The notes under the pieces are model-generated. The model was given only the letters and a program-made list of their open reading frames with translations, did not search any database and was not told the DNA's origin. Position numbers and translations under genes: made by a program. From NCBI GenBank assembly GCA_041397525.1, contig JAWKWL010000002.1, positions 186,001 through 250,000 of the forward strand: a DNA stretch of 64,000 bases. Direction: 5' to 3'. This document shows positions 8,591-17,281 of the stretch, piece by piece. The DNA comes from BOKV01 sp041397525. GTDB lineage: Bacteria; Pseudomonadota; Alphaproteobacteria; Rhizobiales; Rhizobiaceae. The stretch's first letter is position 1; every line of letters starts with the position of its first letter.

Positions 8591-9457
8591 GTGCCTTTGC
8601 CCACCATGCCAGCAAACCAGATGATGAAATCCTTGCCGCAGATGCCCTCACCCATGGTGAAGACCGTTGCCGCGCTGGCGCTGACCCTGATGCTGTCGGC
8701 TTGCAATACATCGGCCGTCATCGATTCGGTGACCATCAATCCCGAAGAGGGCTCCGAATCAAACATTGCTTCGCTCACCGAGGTGGTCGACAAGAATCCA
8801 AATTCTCCCGAGGCCTACAATGTGCGGGGCACCGCATACGGAACCGCTGGTCGCAACCGGGAGGCACTTGCTGATTTCACCAGGGCAATCGAGCTCAATC
8901 CGCGTTTTTACAAGGCTTACGCCAATCGCGCCCTGATCCATCGCGCCCTGGGCGATCCCAATTCTGCGGTCAATGATTACACCCGCGCCCTGAAGATCAA
9001 TCCGCAATATGACGAGGGATATATCGGGCGAGGCAATGTCTATCGTCTTGCCGGCAAGGACACCGAAGCCTTCCGCGACTTCGAACGCGCCATCCAGCTT
9101 GGCACCACCAATCCCCGCGCCTATCACTCCAGGGGCCTGATTTTCCAGAAGCAGAACCGTCACAATCAGGCAATCGAGGATTTCTCGACTGCAATATCAC
9201 TGCAATCAAACGCTGCCGAACCTTATAACAGCCGTGGTGTTTCGTATCTTGCGCTTGGCGACAATGAAAACGCCATCGAAGACATCAACCACGCGCTGCG
9301 GCTGAACGACAGACTGGCCGAAGCTTGGGCAAACCAGGCGCTCTATTACGAGCAGAAGGGCGAAAAGAAACGCGCCTTCAAGTCCTATGCCCGCGCTTCG
9401 TCGCTGGATTCAAACTTGCAGATCGCCCGCGATGGGATGAACCGCACGCGCGGATAA
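8591..9457 (+). CDS. TPR-repeat lipoprotein
   Basis: Up to 288 residues. The N-terminus has a hydrophobic segment ending in the lipobox LSAC, so it is predicted to be lipidated. About five to six TPR units follow, e.g. EAYNVRGTAYGTAGRNREAL, KAYANRALIHRALGDPNSAV and EPYNSRGVSYLALGDNENAI, forming a helical protein-interaction scaffold. Start is uncertain: GTG 8591 is the farthest, and ATG 8621, 8642 or 8654 give shorter n-regions before the signal helix; none has a clear Shine-Dalgarno site. It resembles NlpI/PilF-type TPR lipoproteins only in architecture. It is convergent with pntB. Confidence 0.8.
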   Translation: MPLPTMPANQMMKSLPQMPSPMVKTVAALALTLMLSACNTSAVIDSVTINPEEGSESNIASLTEVVDKNPNSPEAYNVRGTAYGTAGRNREALADFTRAIELNPRFYKAYANRALIHRALGDPNSAVNDYTRALKINPQYDEGYIGRGNVYRLAGKDTEAFRDFERAIQLGTTNPRAYHSRGLIFQKQNRHNQAIEDFSTAISLQSNAAEPYNSRGVSYLALGDNENAIEDINHALRLNDRLAEAWANQALYYEQKGEKKRAFKSYARASSLDSNLQIARDGMNRTRG

Positions 9458-9493
9458 CCCGTTTCGCGATTGGCTGTTCCAGATTTGCCCAAC

Positions 9494-9530
9494 AAAAAAC
9501 CCGACCGGGACAGCCCCAGCCGGGTCTTTT
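9494..9530. terminator. Bidirectional terminator candidate between TPR gene and pntB
   Basis: An A-run (9494-9499), an interrupted GC-rich hairpin with outer arms ACCCG/CGGGT (9499-9503, 9521-9525) and inner GGG/CCC pairs, then CTTTT. The A-run on one side and T-run on the other suit both convergent genes. Confidence 0.55.
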
Positions 9531-9553
9531 CGTGTTTCACTGTTGGCAAACGG

Positions 9554-10951
9554 CTAGTCAAGCGCCTTGACGATGTTCTCGACCATCTTCTTGGCATCGG
9601 CAAACAGCATCATCGTGTTCGGCTTGTAGAACAGCGTGTTGTCGATACCGGCATAGCCAGACGCCAGCGAGCGCTTGACGAACAGGCAGGTGGCCGCCTT
9701 GTCCACATCAAGGATCGGCATGCCATAGATCGGCGAGGACTTGTCGTCGCGCGCCGACGGATTGGTCACGTCATTGGCACCGATGACAAAGGCGACATCG
9801 GCTTGCGGGAACTCGGAATTGATGTCCTCGAGCTCGAACACCTCGTCATAAGGCACATTGGCTTCCGCGAGCAGAACGTTCATATGACCCGGCATGCGGC
9901 CCGCCACCGGATGGATGGCATACTTGACCTCGACGCCATGCTCCTTCAGCTTGTCGGCCATTTCGCGCAGCGCATGCTGCGCCTGCGCAACTGCCATGCC
10001 GTAACCTGGAACAATGATCACCTTGGAAGCATTCTTCATCAGGAAGGCAGCATCGTCAGCCGAACCCTGCTTCACGGTCCGGTCAACACCGTCATCGCCG
10101 CCGGCAGCAGCGGTTTCACCGCCAAAGCCACCGAGAATGACCGAGATGAACGAACGGTTCATGCCCTTGCACATGATATAGGACAGGATCGCCCCTGACG
10201 AACCGACCAGTGCGCCCGTGATGATCAGCGCAAGATTGCCAAGGGTGAAGCCGATGCCCGCAGCCGCCCATCCCGAATAGGAATTCAGCATCGACACGAC
10301 AACCGGCATGTCTGCGCCGCCGATCGGAATGATGATCAGGACACCCAGAACCAGCGACAGCAGTGTGATCGCCCAGAACAGGAAATGACTTTCCGTCCGC
10401 ACAAACTGAACCACCAGGGTGACGAGTGCCAATGCCAGCACAATATTGATGAGATGGCGCGCGGGCAGCATGATCGGCTTGCCGGACATGCGGCCATCAA
10501 GCTTGGCAAACGCGATGATCGAACCGGAAAAGGTGATCGCGCCAATCGCCACGCCCAACACCATCTCCACGAGGGATCCGGCATGAATGGAGCCGACTTC
10601 GCCGATCCCGAAAGAATGCGGCGCATAAAGCGCACCGGCGGCAACCATGACTGCCGCAAGACCGACCAGACTGTGGAAGGCTGCGACAAGCTGCGGCATC
10701 GCAGTCATCGGGATCATGCGCGCGACATACGCTCCAAAGCCGCCGCCGAGCGCCAGACCTGCAACGATCAGGAACCAGCGACCGCCGGAAGGTTGCGCCA
10801 GGAACAGCGTGGTGACTATGGCAATCGCCATGCCGATCATTCCGAACCAGTTGCCCTGACGGCTGGTTGTCGGATGCGAAAGACCGCGCAGCGCCAGTAT
10901 GAACAGCACTCCGGAAACGAGATAAAGGAAGGCAGCAAGACTCATCGACAT
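9554..10951 (-). CDS. pntB: NAD(P) transhydrogenase subunit beta
   Basis: 465 residues, normal for PntB. The N-terminal ~270 residues are a bundle of membrane helices (proton channel domain II). The C-terminal ~180 residues are the NADP(H)-binding domain III, with the fingerprint VPGYGMAVAQAQHAL, the IHPVAGRMPGHMNVLLAEA segment and VIGANDVTNPSARDD. With PntAA and PntAB it couples hydride transfer from NADH to NADP+ to proton influx across the inner membrane. It is the last gene of the operon, starting 10 nt after the pntAB stop. A second in-frame ATG at 10945 could also serve as start. Confidence 0.96.
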   Translation of the reverse strand: MSMSLAAFLYLVSGVLFILALRGLSHPTTSRQGNWFGMIGMAIAIVTTLFLAQPSGGRWFLIVAGLALGGGFGAYVARMIPMTAMPQLVAAFHSLVGLAAVMVAAGALYAPHSFGIGEVGSIHAGSLVEMVLGVAIGAITFSGSIIAFAKLDGRMSGKPIMLPARHLINIVLALALVTLVVQFVRTESHFLFWAITLLSLVLGVLIIIPIGGADMPVVVSMLNSYSGWAAAGIGFTLGNLALIITGALVGSSGAILSYIMCKGMNRSFISVILGGFGGETAAAGGDDGVDRTVKQGSADDAAFLMKNASKVIIVPGYGMAVAQAQHALREMADKLKEHGVEVKYAIHPVAGRMPGHMNVLLAEANVPYDEVFELEDINSEFPQADVAFVIGANDVTNPSARDDKSSPIYGMPILDVDKAATCLFVKRSLASGYAGIDNTLFYKPNTMMLFADAKKMVENIVKALD

Positions 10952-10961
10952 TTACAGGCCC

Positions 10962-11474
10962 TCACTTGTCTTTTTTCTTGTACATGGCGAGCATGCGTTG
11001 GGTCACAAGGAAGCCACCGAAAATGTTGACGGAGGCAAGCACGAGCGCAGCAAACCCGAAGAAGGTTGCCACGCCGCTGGCAGCCTCGATGCCGACCGCG
11101 AGAAGCGCGCCAACAACGATGACGGACGAGATTGCATTTGTTACCGACATCAGTGGCGTATGCAGTGCCGGAGTGACCGACCACACGACGTAGTAGCCGA
11201 CGAAAATTGCCATCACGAAAATCGCAAACTGGAAAACGAAGGGGTTGACGCCACCAGCCGTCATTCCATGAGCCATCGCTGCAGCAACATGCACAGCACC
11301 TGCATCCGCACCGGACTGCGAGGCTGCTGCCGTTGCCTCGGAAGCATTCTTCACCGCCAGTTGCGCAGCTTCCGCTGCCTGGTTTGCGATCTCGCTGGCC
11401 TTTTCTGCCAGTGCCCGCGACTGTTCTGCTAGGGCGCGCGCTGCTTCAAGCGCCTTTTCACTGGCCTCGCTCAT
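10962..11474 (-). CDS. pntAB: NAD(P) transhydrogenase subunit alpha, membrane part (PntAB/PntA2)
   Basis: 170 residues. The N-terminal ~60 residues are Ala/Glu/Lys-rich and predicted coiled coil, which is longer than the bare PntA2 module I know. From ~75 on there are about three to four membrane helices containing GYYVVWSVTPALHTPLMSVTNA, the characteristic PntA C-terminal membrane segment. In alphaproteobacteria PntA is split into soluble PntAA and this membrane subunit. Its ATG overlaps the pntAA stop by 4 nt. Confidence 0.93.
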   Translation of the reverse strand: MSEASEKALEAARALAEQSRALAEKASEIANQAAEAAQLAVKNASEATAAASQSGADAGAVHVAAAMAHGMTAGGVNPFVFQFAIFVMAIFVGYYVVWSVTPALHTPLMSVTNAISSVIVVGALLAVGIEAASGVATFFGFAALVLASVNIFGGFLVTQRMLAMYKKKDK

Positions 11475-12736
11475 TGGCTGTCTCCCTCTTTGGCTGCAGG
11501 TTTGGCAGCAGGCTTCTTGCTCGCACCAGCAGTCTTGGCAGGCGCTTTTTTCACAACAGTCTTTGCGGTCGGCTTGGGACTCGCCGTCGCAGCTGCACCG
11601 TTCGTATCGGCCTTTCCTGCAAATGCCGGATGAACCACCTTGCCACCATGCGTCAACAGGGTCGCCTTGATCAGGTCATCATCCATGTTGACCGCCAGCT
11701 TTTTGTTTTCTTTGTCGACCATCGTCTCAAGAAATGCGAGCAGGTTCTTGGCATATAGAAGCGACGCGGTAGCCGGTATGCGGCCAGCCATGTTTTCATG
11801 GCCTACGATTGTCACATTGCCGACCTTGGCAACCGAACCTGGCTTGGCACCCTCGACATTGCCGCCGCGCTCGACTGCGAGGTCAACGATCACTGAACCC
11901 GGTGCCATCGATTTCACCATTTCGCTGGTAACCAGCCTTGGTGCAGGACGGCCCGGAATAAGCGCCGTGGTAATGACAATATCCTGCTTGGCGATGTGCG
12001 ATGCGACGAGTTCCGCCTGTTTGGCCTGATATTCCTTCGACATTTCCTTCGCATAGCCGCCGGCAGTTTCCGCCTGGCGAAACTCGTCATCCTGAACGGC
12101 GACGAATTTTGCACCGAGTGATTCAACCTGCTCCTTGGCAGCAGGGCGTACATCCGTAGCCGTGACCACCGCGCCCAGGCGCCGCGCTGTCGCAATGGCT
12201 TGAAGTCCTGCAACACCTGCACCCATGACGAAAATCTTGGCGGCTGGAACCGTGCCTGCCGCGGTCATCATCATCGGCAATGCCCTGTCAAACGCGGCGG
12301 CTCCTTCAATGACTGCCTGATAACCGGCAAGGTTTGCCTGCGATGAAAGCACGTCCATCGACTGCGCGCGGGTAATGCGCGGCATGAACTCCATGGCAAA
12401 GGCGGAAATTCCGGCACCGGCCATCGCAGCCACATCGCCCTCATGGCCATAGGGATCCATGGATGCGAGAACCAGCGCACCCTTTTTGTAGGTCTTTGCT
12501 TCAGCAGGGGTCGGGCGGCGTACCTTCAGGATCACATCTGCCGAACCCGCATCGCCTGCCTTTCCTGTTTCGGCACCGGCAGCCACGTAGCTGGCATCGG
12601 GAATCCGTGATCCCTCGCCGGCACCAGTTTCCACCACGACCGTAAATCCGAGTGCGGCGAGCTTCTTCGCAGTTTCGGGTGAGAGCGCGACGCGGCTTTC
12701 CACCGGATCACTTTCACGCGGAACGAAAAGCTTCAT
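11471..12736 (-). CDS. pntAA: NAD(P) transhydrogenase subunit alpha, NAD-binding part (PntAA)
   Basis: 421 residues from ATG 12734-12736, chosen because GGAGGAC lies 6-10 nt upstream; the frame itself opens at 12766. It begins MKLFVPRESDPVESRVALSP, the alanine-dehydrogenase/PNT N-terminal signature. The NAD fingerprint VMGAGVAGLQAIATARRLGA lies around 170-190, followed by VDLAVERGGNVEG. Domain I of the transhydrogenase binds NAD(H) in the cytoplasm. The last ~45 residues are a low-complexity Lys/Ala/Pro/Thr tail in place of the membrane part, which is encoded separately as pntAB immediately downstream. Confidence 0.95.
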   Translation of the reverse strand: MKLFVPRESDPVESRVALSPETAKKLAALGFTVVVETGAGEGSRIPDASYVAAGAETGKAGDAGSADVILKVRRPTPAEAKTYKKGALVLASMDPYGHEGDVAAMAGAGISAFAMEFMPRITRAQSMDVLSSQANLAGYQAVIEGAAAFDRALPMMMTAAGTVPAAKIFVMGAGVAGLQAIATARRLGAVVTATDVRPAAKEQVESLGAKFVAVQDDEFRQAETAGGYAKEMSKEYQAKQAELVASHIAKQDIVITTALIPGRPAPRLVTSEMVKSMAPGSVIVDLAVERGGNVEGAKPGSVAKVGNVTIVGHENMAGRIPATASLLYAKNLLAFLETMVDKENKKLAVNMDDDLIKATLLTHGGKVVHPAFAGKADTNGAAATASPKPTAKTVVKKAPAKTAGASKKPAAKPAAKEGDSQ

Positions 12737-12784
12737 CAAAAGTCCTCCATTTGCGGGTTCAGCCAATACCGCAATTCAAAACTG

Positions 12785-12813
12785 CGGCCACGATCCTGTC
12801 AAAGGCGTGGCCG
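12785..12813. repeat. Inverted repeat upstream of pntAA
   Basis: A perfect 8-bp inverted repeat (12785-12792, 12806-12813) with 13-nt spacer, 49 nt upstream of the pntAA start and 67 nt after the upstream subunit IV gene stop. On the minus strand a CAGTTTTG follows, so it may be a weak terminator for the upstream gene or an mRNA leader hairpin of the pnt operon. Confidence 0.4.
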
Positions 12814-12880
12814 ACACAAGTCATCATGACCGCTGGATCATGCACTGGCAAGGCGCACGACCCGCGGTCACATGGAAAAG

Positions 12881-13099
12881 TCAGATGAAGAAATAGGCAA
12901 TGATGCACAGGATGGCGAATACCACAGTACCGCCAAAAAGGCCGAATCCGGCGAAGAAACCTGCTGCCATCGCGATCATCAGCGCCACGCAGACCGCCGT
13001 GCCCCATTTGAACAATTTCAGGAACGCATCATAAGTGCGCTCATGTTCTGCGTAGTCCATCGCGTTGGCTACTTCACCGTGTTTTGCTGCTTTTGCCAT
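12881..13099 (-). CDS. aa3-type cytochrome c oxidase subunit IV family protein
   Basis: 72 residues. The start at ATG 13097-13099 has GGAGAC 5-10 nt upstream. An N-terminal amphipathic part (MDYAEHERTYDAFLKLFKWG) leads into two closely packed hydrophobic helices (about 33-52 and 54-72) ending at the C-terminus. The pattern YAEHERTYxxFL is the mark of the small bacterial aa3-oxidase subunit IV (COX4_pro_2). It sits upstream of pntAA on the same strand, a neighbourhood I recall from rhizobia; the main cox operon is not in the window. Confidence 0.85.
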   Translation of the reverse strand: MAKAAKHGEVANAMDYAEHERTYDAFLKLFKWGTAVCVALMIAMAAGFFAGFGLFGGTVVFAILCIIAYFFI

Positions 13100-13242
13100 G
13101 CCCGTCTCCAGCATTCGTGTTTGTCTTTCCAAATCGAATACACAATGGCGGGGTCTGCGGCAACACTGCGCAAACAGTTGCAACGGTGACGAATTGTCCC
13201 TTTCGGGCCAATATCACGGTAAAATCACCGATCCGGCAAGAA

Positions 13243-13602
13243 TCACGCCCGCCGCAACACAAAGGCCTTGCCGCCGCCATCTGTGCAGCTCAAGGTGTTG
13301 GCATCAGGACGCTGGCATTGCGCATTGTTTGGCGCACCGGTGATGTTGCTTTTCCAGTCAAGGTTCACCTGGTTCTCGGAGATCGCAACATAATTGCCCT
13401 GCGAAATCACATTGCCAGTGTCTGCGGCAATCGTGGTGAAAACCCCGTTCTCGAACTTCGCCGTATACCCGCCACCATCAGGCCGCCAGTCACCGGCCAA
13501 TCCGCCGCCACCTGCAGTGGGATTGATTTTGCTGTCGGTTTGGCAACCCGCCAATAAAATCGCGATTGCCGTCACGCCAACGATTGTGATCCTGTTTCTC
13601 AT
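13243..13602 (-). CDS. Omp10-like outer-membrane lipoprotein
   Basis: 119 residues from ATG 13600-13602, with GGAGAAACAGGG upstream as ribosome-binding site. Signal helix and lipobox ILLAGC predict lipidation at Cys ~19. The mature part, GLAGDWRPDGGGYTAKFENG, then ISQGNYVAISENQVNLDW, ANTLSCTD and a final FVLRR, aligns by eye with the Brucella Omp10 lipoprotein (GxxGxW, FxxGxF, GNYxxxS, LxC, FxLxR). The two downstream cysteines probably pair. Function of Omp10 is poorly known; it is a surface-associated lipoprotein of Hyphomicrobiales. Only 28 nt separate it from the upstream pepF stop. Confidence 0.75.
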   Translation of the reverse strand: MRNRITIVGVTAIAILLAGCQTDSKINPTAGGGGLAGDWRPDGGGYTAKFENGVFTTIAADTGNVISQGNYVAISENQVNLDWKSNITGAPNNAQCQRPDANTLSCTDGGGKAFVLRRA

Positions 13603-13630
13603 CCCTGTTTCTCCATGCCTTCGGCAATTT

Positions 13631-15502
13631 TCACTCTGCCGCTTCCAGTTCGTCAATCAGGCCTTCAATCACCGACAGGCCCTTGTCCCAAAAGCCCGGA
13701 TCACCCGCATCAAGACCGAACGGCTTCAGCAATTGCGAATGATGTTTGGTTCCCCCAGCCTTGAGCATCTCGAAATAGCGCTCCTGGAAACCGGCATCCG
13801 CATCCTGGTAGACAGCATAGAGTGAGTTCACCAGACAGTCACCAAAAGCATAGGCATACACATAGAATGGCGAGTGGATGAAATGCGGGATGTAGCTCCA
13901 GTAGTCGCTATAGCTGTCGTCAAACTCGAAAATGTCGCCAAGACTCTCCTTTTGCACTTCCAGCCACATCCGGCCAAGCTGTTCGCTGGTCAACTCACCT
14001 TCGCGGCGCGCTTCATGCACAAGCCGCTCGAACTGGTAGAAGGCGATCTGGCGCACGACTGTATTGATCATGTCCTCAACCTTTTGCGCCAGCATCGCCT
14101 TGCGCTCCGACGGATTTGCCGCCCTGTCGATGAGTGAGCGGAATGTCAGCATCTCGCCAAAAACGCTGGCCGTTTCCGCAAGTGTCAGCGGCGTCTGCGC
14201 CATCAGCGCACCCTGCTCACCAGCAAGGATCTGGTGCACGCCATGCCCGAGTTCATGCGCCAGCGTCATCACGTCACGCGGCTTGCCAAGATAGTTCACC
14301 AGCACATAGGGGTGCACTTGCGGCACGGTGGGATGGGCAAAGGCGCCCGGCGACTTGCCGGGCCTGACCGGCGCATCAATCCAGTTGCGCTCGAAAAACC
14401 TGTTGGCAATTTCTGCCATCGCCGGTTCGAAATTGCCGAAGGCGTCCAGCACGGTCTGACGTGCCTCATCCCAGGAATAAACTTTCTCAGCTGACATTGG
14501 CAGCGGTGCATTGCGATCCCAATGCTGCATCTTTTCAAGCCCGAGCCATTTGGCCTTCATCCGGTAATAGCGATGTGAAATCCTTGGAAACGCCTTGCGA
14601 ACCGCCGACACCAGCGCATCCACAACCTCGCGCTCAACCCGGTTCGCAAGATGTCTCGAATCGGCGATATCCGCAAAGCCTCGCCAGCGGTCGGCGATCT
14701 CCTTGTCCTTGGCGAGCGTGTTGGTAATGAGCGTGAACACCCGGGAATTCTCGCCGAGCACGCGTCCGATTTCACGCGCCGCAGCTTCCCGCGTTTCCCG
14801 CTTCCTGTCCTGAAGCAGGTTCAGGGCTGGTTCGACTGTCAGTTCCTTGCCATCTATGGTGAAGCGCAGCCCCGCCATCGTCTCATCGAACAGCCGGTTC
14901 CAGGCGGCATGGCCTGTGACGGACTTTTCGTGGAAGAGCAATTCGATGCGGTCCTCAAGTTGATATGGCTTGTCCATGCGAAGGTCATCAAGCCACGGTT
15001 TGTAGTGCCGCAATGTCGCCGATCGCTGCATGCCGGTCGTGATCGCATCTGTTTCCAGCCGGTTGAGTTCAAGCCCGAAGAACAACAATTGCGACCCCGC
15101 ATTGGTGATCTGTTCCTGCGCATCGCCATAGAATTTCGCAAGCGCTGGATCGGTGGTGTTGCCGGCATATAGCAGACCCGCATAGGACATGATGCGCCCC
15201 ATGCGCTGTTCGATTTCCTCGAAACGGACAATAGCCTGACCGACGGCTTCCGGGTCACTTTCCAGCAGACTGGCCAGTTTGCCCTTGAAGTCCCGTTCGA
15301 ATTGAGCCGCATCCTCATGCGATTTCGCAAGGTCGGTGCGGAACTCTTGCGATGCAGTGCCGGGATAAAGATCGGTCAGATTCCATTCCGGCAGCATGCC
15401 CAGTTCGCTGTCTGCGCCGGTTTGCTGCGGCTGCGCCGGTGACGCCGACACATTCCCGTTCAGCGAGGTGGAGAAAAGTCCGTTTTGAAATCGCATTTTC
15501 AT
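13631..15502 (-). CDS. pepF: M3-family oligoendopeptidase F
   Basis: 623 residues, usual for the alphaproteobacterial pepF/M3 clade. The zinc-binding motif HELGHGVHQ is at about 416-424, with the third ligand expected in the ETASVFGEM segment ~26 residues later. N-terminal ~40 residues are low-complexity and not part of the peptidase. It hydrolyses short peptides in the cytoplasm. ATG 15496 is an alternative start two codons in. The gene is divergent from the sigma-54 regulator at 15691. Confidence 0.93.
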   Translation of the reverse strand: MKMRFQNGLFSTSLNGNVSASPAQPQQTGADSELGMLPEWNLTDLYPGTASQEFRTDLAKSHEDAAQFERDFKGKLASLLESDPEAVGQAIVRFEEIEQRMGRIMSYAGLLYAGNTTDPALAKFYGDAQEQITNAGSQLLFFGLELNRLETDAITTGMQRSATLRHYKPWLDDLRMDKPYQLEDRIELLFHEKSVTGHAAWNRLFDETMAGLRFTIDGKELTVEPALNLLQDRKRETREAAAREIGRVLGENSRVFTLITNTLAKDKEIADRWRGFADIADSRHLANRVEREVVDALVSAVRKAFPRISHRYYRMKAKWLGLEKMQHWDRNAPLPMSAEKVYSWDEARQTVLDAFGNFEPAMAEIANRFFERNWIDAPVRPGKSPGAFAHPTVPQVHPYVLVNYLGKPRDVMTLAHELGHGVHQILAGEQGALMAQTPLTLAETASVFGEMLTFRSLIDRAANPSERKAMLAQKVEDMINTVVRQIAFYQFERLVHEARREGELTSEQLGRMWLEVQKESLGDIFEFDDSYSDYWSYIPHFIHSPFYVYAYAFGDCLVNSLYAVYQDADAGFQERYFEMLKAGGTKHHSQLLKPFGLDAGDPGFWDKGLSVIEGLIDELEAAE

Positions 15503-15690
15503 TTCCCGTCCGGCCCGTTCGTCGTCGCGTAATTCATTAACCGATTGGCTTAAAGAGGTGTTTAGGCGAATACCCTAAAACAGTCCAGAAATGAGACAGT
15601 TGATTGGCAGCTGCAAAATTGCGGACGCGTGTTTTTCGCCATGCCGTCTGCTGATTGACGCCAAGCCAACTGAAACAGCAAACGGATTGC

Positions 15691-17226
15691 ATGATGAAGC
15701 CAAGCATTCTGATCGTCGATGATGACCCGGTACAACGCCGCCTGCTTGAAGGTGCAGCTACGCGCCTCGGCTATGAGGCATTGACGGTCGATGGCGGTGA
15801 GGCTGCGCTTGAAGTGCTCACATCGCGCGATCCTGCCAGCCTTGGCGCCGTGATCCTCGACCTGATGATGCCGGGCATTGACGGCCTTGGCGTGATGAAT
15901 GCCATGGGCGAAGCGGGTATCGGCATTCCCGTGATAGTGCAGACCGCGCAAGGCGGTATTGAAACTGTTGTCCGCGCGATGCGCGCCGGGGCCTTTGATT
16001 TTGTTGTAAAGCCGGTCTCACCGGATCGCCTCAGGACCGCGATTGAAAACGCGCTGAAAATCGGATCTATCGACACCGTGAAGCGAAAGACCGCCAAACG
16101 CACCACCGATTCGATTACATTCCCGGATATAGTCACAATAAGCCCGGTGATGACCAGCGTTCTGAAGGTCGCAGAAAAAGCTGCCCGCTCGCAGATTCCG
16201 GTGTTGATCGAGGGTGAATCCGGCGTCGGCAAGGAACTCGTCGCACGCGCAATCCAGAGCGCATCCGAGCGCAGCGACAAGCCGTTCGTCGCAGTCAACT
16301 GCGGCGCGCTGCCTGAAAACCTGGTCGAAAGCATCCTGTTCGGACATGAAAAAGGTGCCTTTACCGGTGCCTCCGACAAGCATGTCGGCAAATTCGAGGA
16401 AGCCAATGGCGGAACCCTGTTCCTGGACGAGATCGGCGAGCTTCCGCTTGATATCCAGGTGAAACTGCTTCGCGCCATTCAGGAAGGTGAAATCGATCCG
16501 ATCGGCTCTCGCAAGCCTGTAAAGGTGAATATCCGCATCGTTTCCGCGACCAACCGCAACCTTGCCGAGGAAGTAAGCAAGGGTAATTTCCGCGAAGACC
16601 TCTATTATCGCCTGTCAGTTCTGCCGCTGGCGATCCCTCCATTGCGCGCCCGTCGCGAGGATGTCCCGCTGCTTGTACGTCATTTCATTGGCCGCATTGC
16701 CGCAGAGGAAAACCGGGCACAAGTTCGCGGCATCGACACAGGCGCGGAGGCACTTCTTTGCAGCTACGACTGGCCAGGCAATATCCGCCAGCTGGAAAAC
16801 GCGATCTTCCGTGCCATGGTCCTCGCCGACGGGGAACTGCTGACCGCAGCGGAATTTCCCCAGATTGCCGCTCAGCTTCCCGGCTTTGAACTGCCGGAGA
16901 TAGTCGAGAACACGACTGGCAATTCGGAACTTGCTCCGGGCGGAAATGCGCAGGTTCGATCCATGGCTGCATACACTGCGCCATCAATGGAAACGCCTGT
17001 GGCTTTTGCAAGAGGTGCGGAAGCGGAAGGTTTCATGGCCATGAAAGGCCCGACGGGCGACATTCGGACCATGGAAGAAATGGAGGCGGAAATGATCCGC
17101 TTTGCCATCCAGCTCTATGATGGCCGCATGGCAAGGGTTGCACGCAAGCTCGGCATTGGTCGCTCGACCCTGTATCGCAAGCTGAAGGACATGGGCCTGG
17201 AACCGGCTGACGAAACGGATGATTAA
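15691..17226 (+). CDS. Sigma-54-dependent response regulator (NtrC family)
   Basis: 511 residues. An N-terminal receiver domain has the acidic pair near DDDP (10-13) and the phospho-acceptor Asp57 in VILDLMMPG. The AAA+ domain has Walker A GESGVGKE at 175-182, the sigma-54-contacting GAFTGA at 222-227 and Walker B GTLFLDEIGE at 241-250. A Fis-type helix-turn-helix, VARKLGIGRSTLYRKLKDMG, ends the protein. It should activate RpoN promoters when phosphorylated. No cognate histidine kinase is adjacent, so partner and regulon are unknown. ATG 15691 gives a family-typical MMKPSILIVDDD start although the frame opens at 15655. Confidence 0.93.
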   Translation: MMKPSILIVDDDPVQRRLLEGAATRLGYEALTVDGGEAALEVLTSRDPASLGAVILDLMMPGIDGLGVMNAMGEAGIGIPVIVQTAQGGIETVVRAMRAGAFDFVVKPVSPDRLRTAIENALKIGSIDTVKRKTAKRTTDSITFPDIVTISPVMTSVLKVAEKAARSQIPVLIEGESGVGKELVARAIQSASERSDKPFVAVNCGALPENLVESILFGHEKGAFTGASDKHVGKFEEANGGTLFLDEIGELPLDIQVKLLRAIQEGEIDPIGSRKPVKVNIRIVSATNRNLAEEVSKGNFREDLYYRLSVLPLAIPPLRARREDVPLLVRHFIGRIAAEENRAQVRGIDTGAEALLCSYDWPGNIRQLENAIFRAMVLADGELLTAAEFPQIAAQLPGFELPEIVENTTGNSELAPGGNAQVRSMAAYTAPSMETPVAFARGAEAEGFMAMKGPTGDIRTMEEMEAEMIRFAIQLYDGRMARVARKLGIGRSTLYRKLKDMGLEPADETDD

Positions 17227-17281
17227 CCAATAGCGCCAGTTTTCCACTGTTCGCCCCCGGTTTTGACACCGGTCAACGCAC

